Part shown: positions 4,656 to 6,740 of the stretch, piece by piece | Numbering within the stretch: position 1 is the stretch's first letter | Layout: every line of letters starts with the position of its first letter | NCBI GenBank assembly: GCA_016195585.1 | Contig: JACPZJ010000115.1 | Location: forward strand, 1-6,740 | Length of the DNA stretch: 6,740 bases | Direction: 5' to 3' | DNA from: Nitrospirota bacterium | Lineage (GTDB): Bacteria > Nitrospirota > CAKKRA01 > 9FT-COMBO-42-15 | Notes under the pieces: generated by a model | Told to the model about the DNA's origin: nothing | What the model saw: the letters and a program-made list of their open reading frames with translations, nothing else | Databases searched by the model: none | Program-made: the position numbers and the translations under genes

Positions 4656-6164
4656 TTATTTTTCCGGCCTCATCTGCGGGAATAGAATGACATCCCTTAT
4701 GGATGACTGATTTGTAAGAAGCATGACAAGCCTGTCTATACCAATTCCTTCGCCGGCAGTTGGGGGCATCCCGTATTCCAATGCGCGGACATAGTCCTCA
4801 TCCATATAATGGGCCTCCTCGTCTCCTGCCTGCTTCTCCTTCTCCTGCATCTCAAATCTCTGCCTCTGGTCATCAGGGTCATTTAGCTCTGAAAAGGCAT
4901 TTGCTATCTCCTGTCCATTGACAATAAGCTCAAACCGTTCAACAAAGTCAGGATTATCAGCAACCCTTTTTGCAAGCGGAGAGATGTCAGTTGGGTATTC
5001 TGTAATAAATGTCGGCTGAATCAATTGATGCTCAACCTTTGCCTCAAAGATTTCATTTATTACCTTTCCGTAGGTATCTGCGTCATTAATATCTACACCG
5101 AGCCTCTTTGCAAGCGCCTTTGCCTTATCAAAATCAGAAAGTTCAGTTGGATTGCAGGATGCATATTTGCAGATTGCCTCTTTTAATGTAAGCCTCTGCC
5201 ACGGCGGCGTTAGGTCAATCTCCTTGCCTGTATATTCAATCTTCAATTTTCCGCAGACCTCTTTTGCTGTATGGACAAACATTTCCTCTGTCAGGTTCAT
5301 CAAATCATTATAATCTGCATAAGACATATAAAATTCAAGCATGGTAAATTCAGGATTGTGCCTTGTGGATATGCCCTCATTCCTGAAATTTCTGTTTATC
5401 TCATAGACCCTTTCAAAACCGCCAACAATGAGCCTCTTTAGATGAAGCTCCGGCGCAATCCTTAAAAAAAGGTCAATGCCGAGCGCATTATGATGCGTAA
5501 CAAATGGCTTTGCAGTAGCGCCGCCTGGGATAGACTGCATCATCGGTGTTTCTACCTCAAGAAAGCCCTTTTCATCTAAGAAATTTCTGATAGTCTTGAT
5601 TACCTTATTTCTTTTTATAAACACATCGCGGACATCTGGATTAACAATCAAATCAACATATCTCTGCCTGTATCTGATTTCAACATCAGTCAGTCCATGC
5701 CATTTCTCAGGAAGGGGGCGAAGTGATTTTGAAAGGAGCTTAAAATCCTCTGCCTCAATTGTAAGCTCATTTGTCTTTGTCCTGAATAAAAAGCCTTTGA
5801 CACTGATATAATCCCCAATATCCACCATCTTATCAAAGAAGATGTATTTTTCATTGCCAACAACATCCTTCTTAACATATATCTGAATCTTTCCTGTTCC
5901 ATCCTGAATATGCGCAAATGCTGCCTTGCCAAAATTCCTTAACGCAACAATCCTCCCTGCAGTGATACAATCAACCTTGTTCTTTTCCAAATCCTCTTTT
6001 GTAGAGGCATGGTATTTGTTTAAAAGCTCCTTTGCAGAGTCCTTTTTCTCAAACCTCTCACCATAAGGGTTTATGCCTGATGACTTTATCTGCTCAAGCT
6101 TCTTTCTCCTTTGTAATACCAGTTCATTTATATCCTTTTGTTCCTCTTTTTTCTCTATTCCCAT
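4656..6164 (-). CDS. lysS: Lysyl-tRNA synthetase, class II
   Basis: This 502-residue cytoplasmic enzyme charges tRNA-Lys with lysine using ATP. The N-terminal helix (LVLQRRKKLEQIKSSGINPY, 16-35) leads into an OB-fold anticodon-binding domain (about 66-145, containing AGRIVALRNFGKAAFAHIQD). The class II catalytic core follows: RYRQRYVDLI (164-173), motif 1 around FLEVETPMM (201-209), PGGATAKPF, motif 2 from ERVYEINRNFRNEG through HNPEFTMLEFY (251-279), and motif 3 GIGIDRLVMLL (473-483). HPEL/HLKRL-type substrate residues are present as RIAPELHLKRL. Length equals the bacterial norm of about 500. It starts two bases after the prfB stop, with AAAGGA-type pairing inside the prfB 3' end, and is followed one base later by the lol permease, so it is cotranscribed in the middle of the operon. 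Nothing is truncated or missing. Confidence 0.97.
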   Translation of the reverse strand: MGIEKKEEQKDINELVLQRRKKLEQIKSSGINPYGERFEKKDSAKELLNKYHASTKEDLEKNKVDCITAGRIVALRNFGKAAFAHIQDGTGKIQIYVKKDVVGNEKYIFFDKMVDIGDYISVKGFLFRTKTNELTIEAEDFKLLSKSLRPLPEKWHGLTDVEIRYRQRYVDLIVNPDVRDVFIKRNKVIKTIRNFLDEKGFLEVETPMMQSIPGGATAKPFVTHHNALGIDLFLRIAPELHLKRLIVGGFERVYEINRNFRNEGISTRHNPEFTMLEFYMSYADYNDLMNLTEEMFVHTAKEVCGKLKIEYTGKEIDLTPPWQRLTLKEAICKYASCNPTELSDFDKAKALAKRLGVDINDADTYGKVINEIFEAKVEHQLIQPTFITEYPTDISPLAKRVADNPDFVERFELIVNGQEIANAFSELNDPDDQRQRFEMQEKEKQAGDEEAHYMDEDYVRALEYGMPPTAGEGIGIDRLVMLLTNQSSIRDVILFPQMRPEK

Positions 6165-6166
6165 TC

Positions 6167-6740
6167 CTATTGCTTTCCTTTCTCTGCCATCAGATATGCC
6201 TCTATAAAATTATCAATATCACCATCCATTACTGCCTGAACATTTCCTATATCAATATTTGTCCTGTGGTCTTTTACCATCTGATATGGCTGAAATATAT
6301 ATGAACGTATCTGGCTTCCCCATGAGATGCCTTTTTTCTCGCCTGTTATCTTATCAAGTTTTTCCTGATGCTCCCTCTGCTGAAGTTCAAAGAGCTTTGC
6401 CCTTAATACCTTCATTGCCACCTGCTTATTTTTGAGCTGCGAACGTTCATTCTGGCACTGTGTAACAATTCCAGTATGGATATGCGTAATCCTTACTGCT
6501 GAATCTGTTTTATTAACATGCTGGCCTCCTGCGCTGCTTGCACGGTATGTATCAATCCGCAGGTCGTCATCATTTATCGTTATTTCTATATCCTCTTCAA
6601 TCTCAGGATATACAAACACAGATGAAAAGGAAGTGTGCCTCCTTTTATTTGCATCAAACGGCGAGATTCTCACAAGCCTGTGTACGCCTGCCTCTGCCGT
6701 TAGATAGCCGTAGGCATAGTCGCCATTAACAGCAAAGGTA
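6167..6740 (-). CDS. prfB: Peptide chain release factor 2 (5' partial, runs off the window)
   Basis: The C-terminal 190 residues plus stop are visible; the gene continues beyond base 6740. RF2 ends translation at UGA and UAA codons. The visible part starts TFAVNGDYAYGYLTAEAGVH and contains the SPF stop-codon recognition tripeptide (RISPFDAN), which distinguishes RF2 from RF1 with its PxT motif. The GGQ catalytic loop SSAGGQHVNKTDSAVRITH follows, then the conserved TGIVTQCQNERSQLKNK and MVKDHRT segments. An internal ATG-like reading from 6673 is not the true start, because coding continues in frame without a stop to the window edge. The programmed +1 frameshift site found in many prfB genes would lie near the N-terminus, outside the window. 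Its own stop is TAG, which RF2 does not read. It is the most upstream visible gene of the operon, two bases before lysS. Confidence 0.96.
   Translation of the reverse strand, partial: TFAVNGDYAYGYLTAEAGVHRLVRISPFDANKRRHTSFSSVFVYPEIEEDIEITINDDDLRIDTYRASSAGGQHVNKTDSAVRITHIHTGIVTQCQNERSQLKNKQVAMKVLRAKLFELQQREHQEKLDKITGEKKGISWGSQIRSYIFQPYQMVKDHRTNIDIGNVQAVMDGDIDNFIEAYLMAEKGKQ

Noticed and set aside
6600..6625. SSAGGQ rather than the commoner GAGGQ-type context in the RF2 catalytic loop
   Set aside because: The GGQ itself and the following HVNKT are intact. A serine two residues before GGQ is conservative variation and not evidence of altered function.

Overview
The window looks like a chromosomal segment of a Gram-negative (diderm) bacterium. 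It carries a lipoprotein-release ABC transporter (LolCD type) in a tight operon with lysS and prfB, an order I associate with Nitrospirota and the former Deltaproteobacteria. The taxon is an inference from gene order and protein style. Base composition is mixed: housekeeping genes are moderate in G+C, while the segment from about 540 to 1520 is clearly A+T-rich (for example 16 G/C of 60 at 1141-1200, against 35 of 60 at 1681-1740).

Left edge (1-496, plus strand): the 3' end of an unidentified gene, possibly a DUF294-type nucleotidyltransferase-like protein. It overlaps by 4 bases a 110-residue protein that consists of a sigma-54-activator-like linker and a Fis-type helix-turn-helix, with no AAA+ domain.

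The stretch from 497 to 921 has no conventional gene but is not empty. It holds a small multi-pass membrane ORF whose frame is broken at a run of seven T, with a possible promoter before it. It also holds a minus-strand intrinsic terminator and a possible tiny divergent hydrophobic ORF or small RNA that ends at that terminator. The well-formed promoter of a VapBC toxin-antitoxin pair follows, with three GTGTAT repeats spaced exactly 12 bp apart.

Middle (922-2696, plus strand): vapB and vapC, then 22 bp later an acyl-CoA dehydrogenase with no terminator in between. The dehydrogenase ends inside a 57-bp inverted repeat (arms TGTAGGGGCGA). That repeat also supplies the intrinsic terminator of the convergent operon on the other strand.

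Right half (2757-6740, minus strand, read right to left): prfB (RF2, 5' end off the window), lysS, a LolC/LolE-family permease and lolD, with spacings of 2, 1 and -4 bases, so almost certainly one transcript. It couples translation genes with inner-membrane lipoprotein release. No long-range system such as CRISPR, a phage or an insertion sequence is visible. The most novel material is the A+T-rich accessory patch between 500 and 920.
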